Shown here piece by piece: positions 7,669 through 17,596 of a stretch of DNA of 54,827 bases. The notes under the pieces were generated by a model. The model saw only the letters and a program-made list of their open reading frames with translations. It had not been told where the DNA came from and made no database searches. The DNA lies in NCBI GenBank assembly GCA_945875585.1, contig CAMCLK010000034.1, positions 1 through 54,827 on the forward strand. Direction: 5' to 3'. The stretch is from Candidatus Kuenenia stuttgartensis. GTDB lineage: Bacteria; Planctomycetota; Planctomycetia; Gemmatales; Gemmataceae. How positions within the stretch are numbered: the first letter of the stretch is position 1; each line of letters opens with the position of its first letter. Position numbers and translations under genes: made by a program.

Positions 7669-9555
7669 CTATTTGGCTGGCTGTTTCTCTTCTGGTGGTG
7701 GTGCTTCCACAGGTGTCGTTCTGGTTGGCAGAATGAATTCCTGTCCGCCCACCACTTCAATCCTGCATCCAATCTTGCGCAGGATTTGGCGCACTTGTCC
7801 AGAAATTTCTATTCCAGCCATATCATCGGTTGGCGGAAACTCTTTTTCATACGGAATTTCCATTCCAATACTTTGGAACGCACGTTTGCTGATAGTGAGG
7901 TTTCTGCCGTATTTCAGTTTTAATTCTTCAACCAGTTGCTTTAAGTTCTTGCTTTTGATTTCCAGTTTGCGGTCGTCTGGAAGGTGCTTGAAAGGGGTTT
8001 TCATGTCCCGATCGCGTAGGCAGACGAGGCTGCCATCGTTAGCTGCCAAATAAAGACGATCTGTCTGGTTGTTCATGACAGGGACAACCCACGCTGAGGT
8101 ATCCAATAGACCTAGTCTAAGCCCGGTTTGTCGGTCAAGTAATAGTAGTCTGTTTGCCAGATCGGTCGCATAAACCACCCGCGGTCCTACCGCCAGAACA
8201 CGCGCACCTTCTGAAATGTAACCAATGGTGTCTTTACCGCGTGGAATATTCCATGTGGGCTCACCTGTGGCGCGTTCAAGTTTCCATAATCCAACGCGTT
8301 CTCCAGTAACGAATACTTCCGATTCTGTAATCATCAATGGTCGATTGACCGGGCCGCCCACGTTGGCCTTCCAAGCCATGCTGTTGGCTTCTATGCCCCA
8401 AGCGGTAACTGTGCCAATGTCATCCGCAACATAGGCAATATTTTGAAACCGCACTGGCCCAGTGACAAATCGGCCTCGTGAAACGAGGAATGGTTCGTTT
8501 GGAACTGGTGCTATGGAGCTATCTTGTAATTTACCTTGGCGTTCGGTTTTATCGAGTGTGAAAGCGCCCCCTTGGACGGCCGTAAGGTTGTTGGCAAGGC
8601 TTGATCCGAAGGCTAGGTTTTCTGGAAGCAAGTTTAAAGCGACAAAAAGATGGTTCTCACTTTGCAGTGGTTTGAAGCTGATCGATTGGCCAATGCCTGC
8701 AGACCAGACAGGAACCATGTTTGGTTCATCATTAAGGTCCATGTACCTTGCATCTGACGAATTTGCCCTACTGACTGGGGCATTAGCTTCATCGCGTTGC
8801 CTGTCTGGTTTGGCTGGGTTTGCCTTGGCTATTTCTTTTTCCTTTGGCTCAGGTTCCTTGGGGGCAGCAGGGTCGTTTTCTGTAGGCATGTCTTTCTTGT
8901 CGGTGTCTGTTTTTGCAGCGGCGGGCTTGAGCAATTCTTGACGCCTGCGGTCACGCTCTTTGAGTTCTGCCAATGCCTTGAATCTAATTCCCGAACGATC
9001 GAATGGAGGAAGTTCGTATGCTTTTAGATATCCACGTTCGTCTGAGAGGAACATGTGGATGTCGCTCGCGGTGAGCGGAGCGCATTGGACATCGGGTACA
9101 AGTTGTTTGAACTGGAGTCTTCCAGTGTCGCGATCGAACGCAAATAGAGTGTTTTTCGCCTGGCAAAAGATAGTGTATTGGTTCCATGTGGCTGGCCAAA
9201 CCACTTCATAGGCAAAGTCGGGCCTTGCCAACCAGAGTTGCTTGCCACTTTCTGCATCGATTAAAGCTACTGTCCCGCTTTTCAGTTGGACTAACAATTG
9301 TTCCTTATCGTGTCGGGGGCTAGTTCCCAGAACGTGAATGTCATGAATCGCATCCTTCATGTTGAAGGTTGGCAATTGTGACTGCCATTGCACTACCAGA
9401 TTGTGCCGAGCTAACCGTTCAGGTTCTGGCAGGGTAGGATGGGAATGCAAATGGGACCGAGAAATGTTTTGGGCCGCTAGTTGGCCAATCACGAGCAACA
9501 GCAGTGAGCTGGCACCCAGTGTCAGCCGCACGGTGCGTAATGTGCATGCAGTCAT
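7669..9555 (-). CDS. Secreted PQQ-type beta-propeller protein with C-terminal secretin-like domain
   Basis: A 628-residue protein from the ATG at 9555, with GAGG just upstream; a GTG two codons earlier is the alternative. A signal peptide (about 1-30) is followed by propeller blades with the PQQ/BamB-like pattern of small-chain-plus-W: TVALIDAESGKQLWLARP, TLFAFDRDTGRLQFKQLV, GTVTAWGIEANSMAWKANVG, GLWKLERATGEPTWNI and RLLLLDRQTGLRLGLLD. A charged Lys/Glu/Pro-rich linker interrupts the propeller at about 215-265. The last ~90 residues (LKQLVEELKLKYGRNLTISK to CRIEVVGGQEFILP) look like a short secretin/TonB N-terminal type fold, a weaker call. PQQ-like repeats of this group usually act as binding scaffolds rather than as dehydrogenases. 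tadA lies upstream on the same strand. Confidence 0.82.
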   Translation of the reverse strand: MTACTLRTVRLTLGASSLLLLVIGQLAAQNISRSHLHSHPTLPEPERLARHNLVVQWQSQLPTFNMKDAIHDIHVLGTSPRHDKEQLLVQLKSGTVALIDAESGKQLWLARPDFAYEVVWPATWNQYTIFCQAKNTLFAFDRDTGRLQFKQLVPDVQCAPLTASDIHMFLSDERGYLKAYELPPFDRSGIRFKALAELKERDRRRQELLKPAAAKTDTDKKDMPTENDPAAPKEPEPKEKEIAKANPAKPDRQRDEANAPVSRANSSDARYMDLNDEPNMVPVWSAGIGQSISFKPLQSENHLFVALNLLPENLAFGSSLANNLTAVQGGAFTLDKTERQGKLQDSSIAPVPNEPFLVSRGRFVTGPVRFQNIAYVADDIGTVTAWGIEANSMAWKANVGGPVNRPLMITESEVFVTGERVGLWKLERATGEPTWNIPRGKDTIGYISEGARVLAVGPRVVYATDLANRLLLLDRQTGLRLGLLDTSAWVVPVMNNQTDRLYLAANDGSLVCLRDRDMKTPFKHLPDDRKLEIKSKNLKQLVEELKLKYGRNLTISKRAFQSIGMEIPYEKEFPPTDDMAGIEISGQVRQILRKIGCRIEVVGGQEFILPTRTTPVEAPPPEEKQPAK

Positions 9556-9687
9556 AACCACCTCACGGCCAGAACTTCTGGAAACTGCTCAAACCTAGCA
9601 TGCTTGAGCGCGTCAGGTCGTTCAGGTCGCAAGGCATTGAGTCATGGAAATCTGTTAACGTTGAATTTCCGTTGCAAACGATACATT

Positions 9688-10224
9688 TTATTTTTTCCCG
9701 AGGCGGCGTTTTTCCCGGAAGAATTCTGAGAGAATAGTGGAGCATTCTTCTGCCATCACTCCCCCTACTACTCGTGAGCGATGATTGAGTCGTGGGTCAG
9801 AGGTGATTTGGTAAAGGGTGTTACAGGCACCGGCTTTGGGATCGGTGCAGCCGTAGATAACCCATGGCAACCGCGCCAAAACAATGGCACCGGCACACAT
9901 GGGGCAAGGTTCCAGGGTGACATAAAGCAAACAGCGATCGAGGCGCCATGAATCGAGAGCGGCGGCTGCCTGGGTGATGGCAATGATCTCGGCATGTGCC
10001 GTTGGATCTTTCAATCGTTCCCGTTGGTTGCCTGCCCGTCCAATGATTCCTTTTTCTAAAGAAACAACGACGGCACCTACAGGAACTTCATCATCCCCGT
10101 AAGCTTCACGCGCTTCATCAAGAGCCAAAAGCATGTGTTCAATGTGGAATGGATGTCTGGGGTCATCGAGAGGCAACAGGCCATTATCTCCGGACCACCA
10201 TGTCTCGATGTCGCCATTATTCAT
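9688..10224 (-). CDS. tadA: tRNA-specific adenosine deaminase (A34 to inosine)
   Basis: A 178-residue cytidine/deoxycytidylate-deaminase fold protein. The zinc site is complete: HAE (THAHAE-type context [10 protein letters not shown]) supplies the His ligand and catalytic Glu, and PCPMCAGA supplies the two Cys ligands. The spacing and the [16 protein letters not shown] block match TadA, which makes inosine at the wobble position of tRNA-Arg(ACG) in the cytoplasm. Usual length is about 150-170. I start it at the ATG at 10224, which has GGAG 8 bases upstream; an ATG at 10248 would add 8 residues. It diverges from the M24 peptidase gene at 10330. A general guanine or nucleoside deaminase of the same family is a weaker alternative. 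Confidence 0.9.
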   Translation of the reverse strand: MNNGDIETWWSGDNGLLPLDDPRHPFHIEHMLLALDEAREAYGDDEVPVGAVVVSLEKGIIGRAGNQRERLKDPTAHAEIIAITQAAAALDSWRLDRCLLYVTLEPCPMCAGAIVLARLPWVIYGCTDPKAGACNTLYQITSDPRLNHRSRVVGGVMAEECSTILSEFFREKRRLGKK

Positions 10225-10329
10225 GCCATCTGCTCCATTCCCAATCATCCATTCGAATCGGTCTTGCTCTTGGTGTGTATCGGGATTGTAGTGTGCTGGT
10301 GATGGTGGCCAAGAAGAGGGAGTGGATTC

Positions 10330-11523
10330 ATGCGCATCGCTGAGTGTCAGGAACTATTGCGGGCTGAGGGTTTGGATGGCTGGCTTCTCTACGATTTTCG
10401 TGGAAGCAATCCATTGGCACGCCGCGTCCTTGGACTGCCAGTGGATCGTTTTTTGAGTAGACGTTGGTTTTATTTCATTCCCGCTCACGGGGCCCCAAGG
10501 CAATTGGTTCATCGCATTGAAAGCGGTGCACTTGAAGGTTTGCCGGGAGAGAAAACCGTTTACCTTCGCTATGGAGAGCTTGAAGCGGGGATTGTTGGCC
10601 TAGTGCAAGGATGTTCGCGGATTGCAATGGAGTACAGCCCCCGCAATGCCAATCCGTATATCAGCCGCGTTGATGCTGGAACCGTTGAGGTGGTTCGGTC
10701 CGCAGGCGTTGAAGTAGTCTCTTCTGGCGACTTGGTGCAATGGTTTGAGTCGCGTTGGGATGAAGAGCAGTGGGCTTTGCATCTTGAGGCTGCCGTTGTC
10801 ACTGAATCTGCTTTCAACAAAGCGTTCGATTACATGGCACGCATTGTTCATTCAGGTGGAGAGGTTCGTGAGACAGAAGTTCAACGCGTTATTCTCGACC
10901 ACTTTGCGTTGAATGGCGTGGTCTGTGATCATCCACCGATTGTTGCAGTTAATTCCCATGCTGGTGACCCACATTACTCGCCCATTCCCGGCGCAGATGG
11001 AGTCATCAGGCGTGGTGACTTTGTTTTGGTAGACCTTTGGGCTCGCCGTGATCATCCGCGTGGAGTTTACAGTGACCTGACGCGTGTGGCCTTTTTAGGT
11101 GAAGTGGTTCCAGAGCCTTACAGGTCGATGTTCGATCTAGTCGCGCGCGCACGTGATGCTGCCATCAGTCGGGTGCGATCGGCATTTGCGTCGAACGAGG
11201 TTCTTCGAGGGTGGCAAGTAGACGACGCGGCACGAGGTGTTATTGAGGCAGCAGGTTTCGGAGAAGCCTTCTGCCACCGTACTGGGCACAGTATTGGACG
11301 CGAAACGCATGGTAATGGCGCCAATATGGATAACCTGGAAACCCGAGAAGAACGTAAGGTTCTCACCCGTACCTGTTTTTCCGTGGAACCGGGCGTTTAT
11401 TTTCCGGACTTTGGCTTACGTTCGGAAGTAAACGTATTTGTCGATGCCAATGGGGAAGTGCATGTAACGGGTGGAGCTCCGCAAACCGAAGTAGCGGCTC
11501 TGTTGCCTTACCGGGGTATTTAG
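10330..11523 (+). CDS. M24-family metallopeptidase (Xaa-Pro aminopeptidase type)
   Basis: A 397-residue protein with an N-terminal creatinase-like domain (about 1-150) and a pita-bread catalytic domain. All five metal ligands of the M24 family appear in order: Asp in [10 protein letters not shown], Asp in [11 protein letters not shown], His in [14 protein letters not shown], Glu in SVEPGVYF and Glu in [10 protein letters not shown]. It should be a cytoplasmic two-metal aminopeptidase; Xaa-Pro specificity is inferred from family and length. There is no signal peptide. A GGGAG stretch lies before the ATG. The stop codon overlaps the stop of the convergent ABC-transporter gene by 3-4 bases, leaving no room for a terminator between them. 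Confidence 0.9.
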   Translation: MRIAECQELLRAEGLDGWLLYDFRGSNPLARRVLGLPVDRFLSRRWFYFIPAHGAPRQLVHRIESGALEGLPGEKTVYLRYGELEAGIVGLVQGCSRIAMEYSPRNANPYISRVDAGTVEVVRSAGVEVVSSGDLVQWFESRWDEEQWALHLEAAVVTESAFNKAFDYMARIVHSGGEVRETEVQRVILDHFALNGVVCDHPPIVAVNSHAGDPHYSPIPGADGVIRRGDFVLVDLWARRDHPRGVYSDLTRVAFLGEVVPEPYRSMFDLVARARDAAISRVRSAFASNEVLRGWQVDDAARGVIEAAGFGEAFCHRTGHSIGRETHGNGANMDNLETREERKVLTRTCFSVEPGVYFPDFGLRSEVNVFVDANGEVHVTGGAPQTEVAALLPYRGI

Positions 11524-13370
11524 CTTTTTTGCTTCCCGGCGGAGTGGAGTCCATCCAAGGTATGCTCATAAAAGTGCCGGTAAACGGCACTTTTAGCTAG
11601 AAGGTTTTCATGCGAACCGTGCATGGAGACATGCCCGTGTTCAATTAGAAAAATATGGTCACAGGCAAGTAAACGAGCAGCCGTACGGGCCAATAGCAAT
11701 ACGGCCCGTCCTTCAATGGCTCGGTTGAGTGCATCGTCAACCAGCGCTCGTTCGTCAGTATTCAATTCAAAATCGGGTTCTTCAAGAATCAGGAGCGATG
11801 GGTTTCCAAGAAGTGCCCGGCTGAGCGCAATCAAATAGGCCTGCAACGGTTGTAAGGAAATTCCACCAGGTCCAACTTGGGTGGAAAGTCCCTCGGGTAA
11901 GGTGCGAGCGAGGCGGTCCAAATGAGTGGAACGGCAAACCGCCTCGGCTTCAGATTCGCTTGTGCTTGGCCTGCCACCAATAATGTTGGCAATAACTGTT
12001 CCGCCCACAACAACGAACGGCGACACCACCCAGCCGATTCCCATGCGAAGTGATTCAAGCCGGCAAAGCTTGAGGTTCACACCATCCCACCGAATTTCCC
12101 CTTTGTCGGGATCGGTAAGGCGGTTTGGAAGCGAAAGCAAACATCGCAATTCGTCATCATCGGCTCCGACAAGCGCCACGCGTTTGCCCGCAGGTACGAC
12201 AAGGCTTGCGCTTCGGACCAACGACTTGCTGTTCTGTCGAACGCTTACATGATCAAATTCCAGTCCCTGGGTAAGTGGTCCGGGTGTGTGGGCTCCCGGT
12301 ACCTGTCGGACTTTGCCACGTTGATCCAGAAAGTGAAATAACCCTCTGGCAGCCAATGCAGCACGGTGTTCCGCATCGCGTGAACGGCTCAATGCAAGAA
12401 ACCAATGAGCCATTGCGGGTTGGCAAAGACCCAGAAAAAAGAAGTCGGCCAATCCAACATTACCATGGCAGACTAGCCAAATACCAAGAGACAGCCACCC
12501 AAGCAGAACAGCACCCGTCAGCACTGTTGCTGCCGCGCGGCCCATGGTGCTGTATCCACGGCTGGCAACCTGATGGCCCGCCGCTGTAGCCAATTCGATT
12601 TCAATGGTTTCACGAACCAACGGCTCGAGACCTTGCGCCTTGATGGCAGCCATGTCGTGGACCGTTGATTCCATTCTTTTAAGAGTGCCTTTGAGGCCGT
12701 CTTCTTCTAGCCGAACGTAATGCCGGGATAGGGATAGGCAACCCCGACCCAACCCCCAGGCAAGGCACGATGCAGCCACACTGGCCAAGGCAAACCACGG
12801 GGACAGGACTAAAGCACCTGCCATGGCAAGAAACAAACCAGTCAGTGCGCGTGGCAGGCCAGACAATGACCGTCTGAGTGCTACTTGAACTGCCTCCACT
12901 CCGCGGTCAAGAAGGTGAGCAAGATCAGCTGGAACACCCGAATGGTGGCCTAGGCGCAATGCCTGATGGAATCCGGCAAGGCGCAGGCGTTCGCCTGTTC
13001 GCGCTGCTGATCGCCCTGCCAAAAATTCGCCCATCCAAAAGAGAATGGCCCAGGAAAGACCCAAACCAGCCATCACAACAAAATGTGTCAGTTCAATATT
13101 GCTATTGTCGCCGATCATTACCAGATTATCGATCATGAACCAAATTTGGGGCCCGCCATATCTGCCAGATTGATTGACGACTTGAATATCCAGACCGACA
13201 GCAATCCACCGGGCAAGAACCAACATGCCCATGACCACTGGAAATGCGGCAAAAATACTGACAATAACAGCAAATCGACTTGGCCATGGTTCAAAAGCAA
13301 CGAAACGAATGGCGCGCCTGTACATGGCGCGCGCTTCATGTTGATTGTCTTGATTTTCTGCAGATTCCAT
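11520..13370 (-). CDS. Half-size ABC transporter with degenerate ATPase motifs
   Basis: A 616-residue protein with the layout of a type IV (exporter-class) half transporter: about five to six membrane segments in residues 25-320, then a nucleotide-binding-like domain. Each ATPase motif is damaged. The Walker A region reads ALVGADDDELRCLL (no GKS/T). The Q-loop Gln is lost (WVVSPFVVVGGTV). The signature reads ISLQPLQAYLIALSRALL in place of LSGGQ. Walker B is LLILEEPD with Glu for the Mg-binding Asp, and the H-loop His is Arg (LLARTAARLL). The reading frame is intact, so this is a maintained pseudo-ATPase rather than decay. It is the last gene of the run and follows an ABC-2 permease by 31 bases. 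The substrate is unknown. Confidence 0.88.
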   Translation of the reverse strand: MESAENQDNQHEARAMYRRAIRFVAFEPWPSRFAVIVSIFAAFPVVMGMLVLARWIAVGLDIQVVNQSGRYGGPQIWFMIDNLVMIGDNSNIELTHFVVMAGLGLSWAILFWMGEFLAGRSAARTGERLRLAGFHQALRLGHHSGVPADLAHLLDRGVEAVQVALRRSLSGLPRALTGLFLAMAGALVLSPWFALASVAASCLAWGLGRGCLSLSRHYVRLEEDGLKGTLKRMESTVHDMAAIKAQGLEPLVRETIEIELATAAGHQVASRGYSTMGRAAATVLTGAVLLGWLSLGIWLVCHGNVGLADFFFLGLCQPAMAHWFLALSRSRDAEHRAALAARGLFHFLDQRGKVRQVPGAHTPGPLTQGLEFDHVSVRQNSKSLVRSASLVVPAGKRVALVGADDDELRCLLSLPNRLTDPDKGEIRWDGVNLKLCRLESLRMGIGWVVSPFVVVGGTVIANIIGGRPSTSESEAEAVCRSTHLDRLARTLPEGLSTQVGPGGISLQPLQAYLIALSRALLGNPSLLILEEPDFELNTDERALVDDALNRAIEGRAVLLLARTAARLLACDHIFLIEHGHVSMHGSHENLLAKSAVYRHFYEHTLDGLHSAGKQKS

Positions 13371-13401
13371 CGGCCTTACCTCAACGCCAGGCCGTCAGCA
13401 A

Positions 13402-14595
13402 TTAGCCCAGATCACGCCCTTCGAAAAGAACCAAACCAACGAGAAGGGGCACACTGGCGTATATGGCTGCATAAATAACGGCCCAAGCCACGTGCAGCCA
13501 GTAGGAACCCACGGTGAGTTGGGTGTCGCCAAGAATAGCAATATTTACCCTGAACAGTTCCAAGTCGGGAAGAATAGCATGAAACGCGGTAACGGTGAAT
13601 CGCAGCATTTGAGCCACGCCCGCTCCTGAGGATCCGCTCTCACCACCCGATGTTGAAACCAGAACTGGAGCCAAATGGGCGAGAAAAAAGATGGTTGCAA
13701 TCACAGGCAGCGTCACCATCATCGGGAAGCGTGTGGCAAGTGCGACCGCTATGGCCGTGATGATGGTAACTTGGCAGAAACAGAGGACAATGCTTGGTGC
13801 AACTTCAGCAGATAGGAAGAACCATCCTGCCAGAGCCTTCAGGAGGATTTCCGCTGATCCGCCAAGTCCTAGGGTTTCAATAAGGTCAAGAATCCATGGA
13901 GCATCGGGCAAAGGGTCGATGCGTTCTATCCCCTGCCTGAAAAGCAGAAATAGTTGGAAAACAGTGCCGAGTCCAAAAAGAAGCAGGAAGCCAGAGAGAT
14001 TGATTCCAATGAATTTTCCTAAAAGGAAATCTCTGCGCGAGAGTGGTTTGCTCAGAAGCGTCAGTGCCGTTCTGCCTTCGATATCCTCGTTGACGGAGAT
14101 GCTCGCAAGGAGCGCCGTGAATATCATTGTTCCGAAAAGAATGATGTCGAAACCAAGTTCATACATCATTTTGTAGTCTTCCCCATACGTGAAGTAGGGG
14201 AGAACAAGCGATACAACAAGCACCAAAAGTCCGCCAGACAGGATCAGCCAGAACAATGGCTGGCGAGTTGCTTCACGTTGCGTTGCAAAAGCAATGGAGG
14301 CACCTTTAGGCCAAATAATTCCCAGTGCGATCGGGGCGAGCAGGCCAATGCCCATGATGATTTGGATTTGGAGAATGGTTCCGTAAAACCGGGCCAGTGT
14401 GTCGCTTCCACCCAGCCATAGAACTGGAGTGAGGATCAGGGCGCAACCACCAATAATCTGGCCGATCAGACCAAAAGAACGGCGACGCTGAGCGTCTGAT
14501 TGATTGAAGTCGATGAGTTCAAGGGCGTACATCCAAGGAATGGACATAACCCCTTGAAGCACAGCAAGAATCGCAATGAAAAGCAGGCTGGTCAC
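13402..14595 (-). CDS. ABC-2 type permease
   Basis: A 397-residue membrane protein with about ten hydrophobic segments and the ABC-2 permease pattern, including the conserved block ISVNEDIEGRTALTLLSKPL followed by SRRDFLLGKFIG, typical of permeases such as those of gliding or multi-copper ABC systems. Translation starts at GTG, with AAGAG nine bases upstream. Such a permease needs an ATP-binding partner; none with intact motifs is encoded nearby, only the degenerate half transporter 31 bases downstream. The ATPase may be encoded elsewhere. The substrate cannot be told. It lies 90 bases after nadK, where a 6-bp stem (AGGCCG/CGGCCT, 14644-14664) has no U tract. Confidence 0.85.
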   Translation of the reverse strand: MTSLLFIAILAVLQGVMSIPWMYALELIDFNQSDAQRRRSFGLIGQIIGGCALILTPVLWLGGSDTLARFYGTILQIQIIMGIGLLAPIALGIIWPKGASIAFATQREATRQPLFWLILSGGLLVLVVSLVLPYFTYGEDYKMMYELGFDIILFGTMIFTALLASISVNEDIEGRTALTLLSKPLSRRDFLLGKFIGINLSGFLLLFGLGTVFQLFLLFRQGIERIDPLPDAPWILDLIETLGLGGSAEILLKALAGWFFLSAEVAPSIVLCFCQVTIITAIAVALATRFPMMVTLPVIATIFFLAHLAPVLVSTSGGESGSSGAGVAQMLRFTVTAFHAILPDLELFRVNIAILGDTQLTVGSYWLHVAWAVIYAAIYASVPLLVGLVLFEGRDLG

Positions 14596-14685
14596 GATAA
14601 TGGCTCTTGATGTGAAGGTCTCTATTTACATTTTATCATCTGCAGGCCGACTGGGAAGCGGCCTAGGGCAATAAGCATCGAGGAT

Positions 14686-15528
14686 TCACTGGGAGTTGCC
14701 TTCTGGGCGGTAGTTTGGAGTGGTGCCCCAGTTTAGTTTTTCACGCAAGGTTTGGTAAAAGCCCTGTCCGGGCACCTTTATGAGTTGAAAATCAACAGGT
14801 GCGCGCCTGACAACGATCTCCTGCCCAAGTTGCAGAGGCAGTGTTTGTTGTCCGTCGATAACAACCGTAGCGCCCTGCGCTCCATGGAATAGTCGCAGGC
14901 GGTAGACATTGGCGGCACTGTCAACCAAGGGACGGCTACCAAGCCCGTGCGGACAGATAGGGGTGATAACGAGGGCCTCGATTTCCTGACCCAGAATTGG
15001 CCCGCCTGCTGACAGGCTATGGGCTGTAGACCCCACCGGTGTGCTGACAATCAAGCCATCGCAGGAGTACCGGGACGCTGTTTCTGCTCCCACCATGAGA
15101 TCGATTCCCAGCATGTGGAATGGTGGGCCGTTGGTGATGGTGATGTCGTTGAGGAATAGCAGTGGTTGGTTTTGCCCGGGAGCGATGCATTCTAGCATCA
15201 CGTGGCGGGTTGTCCGAAATTCACCCCGCATCACTCCGGGCAAAGCCGTGCGCAATGCGCTGACCGACAAATCTGCAAGAAAGCCTAGTCTGCCCAGATT
15301 TACGCCCAAAACGGGCATCTGCCGGTACCCCATCTGGCGGGCAGCCCGAAGGATTGCACCGTCTCCACCTAAAACAAGGGTGAGGTCGGCTTCAAAATTG
15401 GAAAGGTCAGCTTTCTGTTCCAGATCGAATACGACGACATCAGCCACGCTTTCCAGCCATGGTCGAAGTTCAAGTGCTGCTTCAAGCACTCCAGGGCGGC
15501 TAGCGTTACCGAGGACGAACAGGCGCAC
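14686..15528 (-). CDS. nadK: NAD kinase
   Basis: A 280-residue NAD kinase, which phosphorylates NAD at the 2' position to give NADP in the cytoplasm. Motifs in order: LVLGGDGAILRAAR (the GGDG diphosphate site), GVNLGRLGFLAD, LNDITITNG (the NE/D site) and DGLIVSTPVGSTAHSLSAGG. The length is normal for the family. The start is a GTG at 15528 with GGGAG ten bases before it; a GTG at 15561 would add 11 residues but lacks a ribosome site. The gene overlaps the end of dxs by 23 bases, so translational coupling is likely. NADP supply for the reductase step of the MEP pathway fits this position. Confidence 0.95.
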   Translation of the reverse strand: MRLFVLGNASRPGVLEAALELRPWLESVADVVVFDLEQKADLSNFEADLTLVLGGDGAILRAARQMGYRQMPVLGVNLGRLGFLADLSVSALRTALPGVMRGEFRTTRHVMLECIAPGQNQPLLFLNDITITNGPPFHMLGIDLMVGAETASRYSCDGLIVSTPVGSTAHSLSAGGPILGQEIEALVITPICPHGLGSRPLVDSAANVYRLRLFHGAQGATVVIDGQQTLPLQLGQEIVVRRAPVDFQLIKVPGQGFYQTLREKLNWGTTPNYRPEGNSQ

Positions 15529-17488
15529 GGTGATTAGACTCCCGGGGGGTGGATGAACCACCTGTTTTCAAAGGCTCGTGTGCCCCGTTTAGTTGGTTCG
15601 GCGCAACCCGAAAGAGCATGCCGCGAGCCGAGTCTGCAATACCATTCGCCAGCAACCCAAGCGACTCCAGCAGTTCTGGTCGTTCGCCATGCTCCACAAA
15701 GCTATCAGGCAACCCGAGTCGGCAAACATGAGCCGCCCCAATCCCCGACGAATTGGCCAGTTCGAGGACGGCGGATCCAAATCCACCTTCGAGTGTGCCT
15801 TCCTCAACGGTGAGCACGACAGAGCATTCGTTGAGCGCGCGACCGATGGTCACTCGATCGATCGGCTTGCAGAAGCGCGCATTGATGATTCCTACTGACA
15901 AACCTTCTGAACGGAGAAGATCAGCTGCTTTGGCGCATTCAGAAAGAAGTGTGCCAAAGGCAATCAGCATCACATCATTTCCCCATTCCAGTACCTCGGC
16001 GACACCGAGTTCCACTGGAGCCACGGTCCGGTCGATCTTTTCCAGATTGGTTTTAGGGTAACGAATCGACACCGGGCCATTGTGGGCAATGGCCAGATCA
16101 AGCATTGGGCGGGTGTCGGCTTCATCGCCTGGAGCCATGACAACCATGTTAGGGAAAAGCCGCATATACGGGATGTCGTATGTGCCATGATGCGTGGGGC
16201 CATCGGGTCCTGTAAGTCCGGCGCGGTCGAGGCAGAACACAACGGGGAGGTTTTGCAGGCTTACTTCCTGGAATATCTGGTCGAACGAGCGCTGCAAAAA
16301 GGTCGAATAGATGTCTACAATTGGTTTCATGCCCGCTTTCGCCATGCCGGCGGCGAATGCAACGGCGTGCGACTCACAGATGCCTACATCGAAGAACCGT
16401 TGCGGGAATTCGTCTCGAACCCGTTCGAGTTTGTTGCCTTGGCACATGGCAGCAGTGATCACGGCGACCTTTTCATTGCCCCGCATAATGGAGAGAATTT
16501 CACTGCTAACAACATCGGTGTAACCCTTGGCACCGCCCTTTCGCAGTGAAAGTATGGATCGTTCGGGGCCAACAGCGTCGATAATTGGCGGAGTATGGAA
16601 GGTGACGGGATCTTTTCGGGCTTCAGGAACCCCGTGGCCTTTGTTGGTCAGTACATGGAGAAGAACGGGTCCTTTGACTTCCTTCAACATGGTGAGGGAG
16701 CGACGCAAACCTGCAATGTCGTGGCCATCGATAGGACCAAAGTATCGCAGGCCCATTTCTTCAAAAAGCATCCCGCCAGAAAAGACGGCTTTCATGCCAT
16801 CCTTTATCTGCTCCAGCAGTTGAGATGCCACCCCTCCAACAAGAGGAATGCGATTCAGAAGGTCTTTTAGGTGTTTTTTGGAGCCCATATATAGCTCGGA
16901 AACACGAGCCTGATCCAGGCATCGCGCCAATGATCCAACCCGTGGGCAGATCGACATGGCATTGTCATTGAGAATAACAAGCAAGTTTTCATTCAGGGCG
17001 CCAGCGTTGTTGAAGGCCTCGAAAACGATGCCCGAGGGCAACGCGCCGTCGCCAATCACAGCAATGCTGCGTCTTTCACCATGACCAGACAGGCTGTCGC
17101 CAACCTTGAGGCCCAATGCTGTGGAAACACTGCAGCCTGCGTGGCCTGTCATGAACAGGTCGTAGGGACTTTCGGCCGGGTTCGGATAGCCCATCAGTCC
17201 GCCACGGGTGCGGATCGTTTCAAAGGTGGATTGCCGACCCGTGACCAATTTGTGGGGATAAATTTGGTGTCCAGTGTCCCAAATCAACCGATCTTTTGAG
17301 AAATCAAAAGTGAGATGCAATGCCAAGCAGAGCTCAACCACACCCAGATTGCTGGCGAAGTGCGCCGGGCGCATTCTCAGAACGCGGATCAGTTCGTCCC
17401 GCATCTCGTGGCCAAGCTGTTCGAGTTGCTCGCCAGACAGACGCTTGAGGTCGGCGGGTGAAGCAATTGTCTCAAGTAAACCAGGCAT
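15506..17488 (-). CDS. dxs: 1-deoxy-D-xylulose-5-phosphate synthase
   Basis: A 660-residue thiamine-diphosphate enzyme that condenses pyruvate and glyceraldehyde 3-phosphate, the first step of the MEP isoprenoid pathway. The ThDP motif is VIGDGALPSG ... ILNDNAMSI. The proton-handling His lies in MRPAHFASNLGVVELCLALH, and the catalytic Glu in VGICESHAVAFAAGMAKAG. The transketolase-like C-terminal domain ends near ARGMLFRV and carries an extra ~30-residue basic tail not needed for the fold; this tail overlaps the nadK start. ATG at 17488 is preceded by GGAGG at good spacing; a TTG three codons upstream is less likely. It follows the prenyl synthase gene by 108 bases, the classic xseB-ispA-dxs order. 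Confidence 0.97.
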   Translation of the reverse strand: MPGLLETIASPADLKRLSGEQLEQLGHEMRDELIRVLRMRPAHFASNLGVVELCLALHLTFDFSKDRLIWDTGHQIYPHKLVTGRQSTFETIRTRGGLMGYPNPAESPYDLFMTGHAGCSVSTALGLKVGDSLSGHGERRSIAVIGDGALPSGIVFEAFNNAGALNENLLVILNDNAMSICPRVGSLARCLDQARVSELYMGSKKHLKDLLNRIPLVGGVASQLLEQIKDGMKAVFSGGMLFEEMGLRYFGPIDGHDIAGLRRSLTMLKEVKGPVLLHVLTNKGHGVPEARKDPVTFHTPPIIDAVGPERSILSLRKGGAKGYTDVVSSEILSIMRGNEKVAVITAAMCQGNKLERVRDEFPQRFFDVGICESHAVAFAAGMAKAGMKPIVDIYSTFLQRSFDQIFQEVSLQNLPVVFCLDRAGLTGPDGPTHHGTYDIPYMRLFPNMVVMAPGDEADTRPMLDLAIAHNGPVSIRYPKTNLEKIDRTVAPVELGVAEVLEWGNDVMLIAFGTLLSECAKAADLLRSEGLSVGIINARFCKPIDRVTIGRALNECSVVLTVEEGTLEGGFGSAVLELANSSGIGAAHVCRLGLPDSFVEHGERPELLESLGLLANGIADSARGMLFRVAPNQLNGAHEPLKTGGSSTPRESNHRAPVRPR

Positions 17489-17596
17489 TCTGGGCAACCT
17501 CCATGTGAGCCGATCAAGACGCTAGCCGTAGGCTTCCCTGCCGTGCGCTTTCGGTGCCTCCTTCGATCATTCTAGGAAACCGATGCTGCTGGGCCA

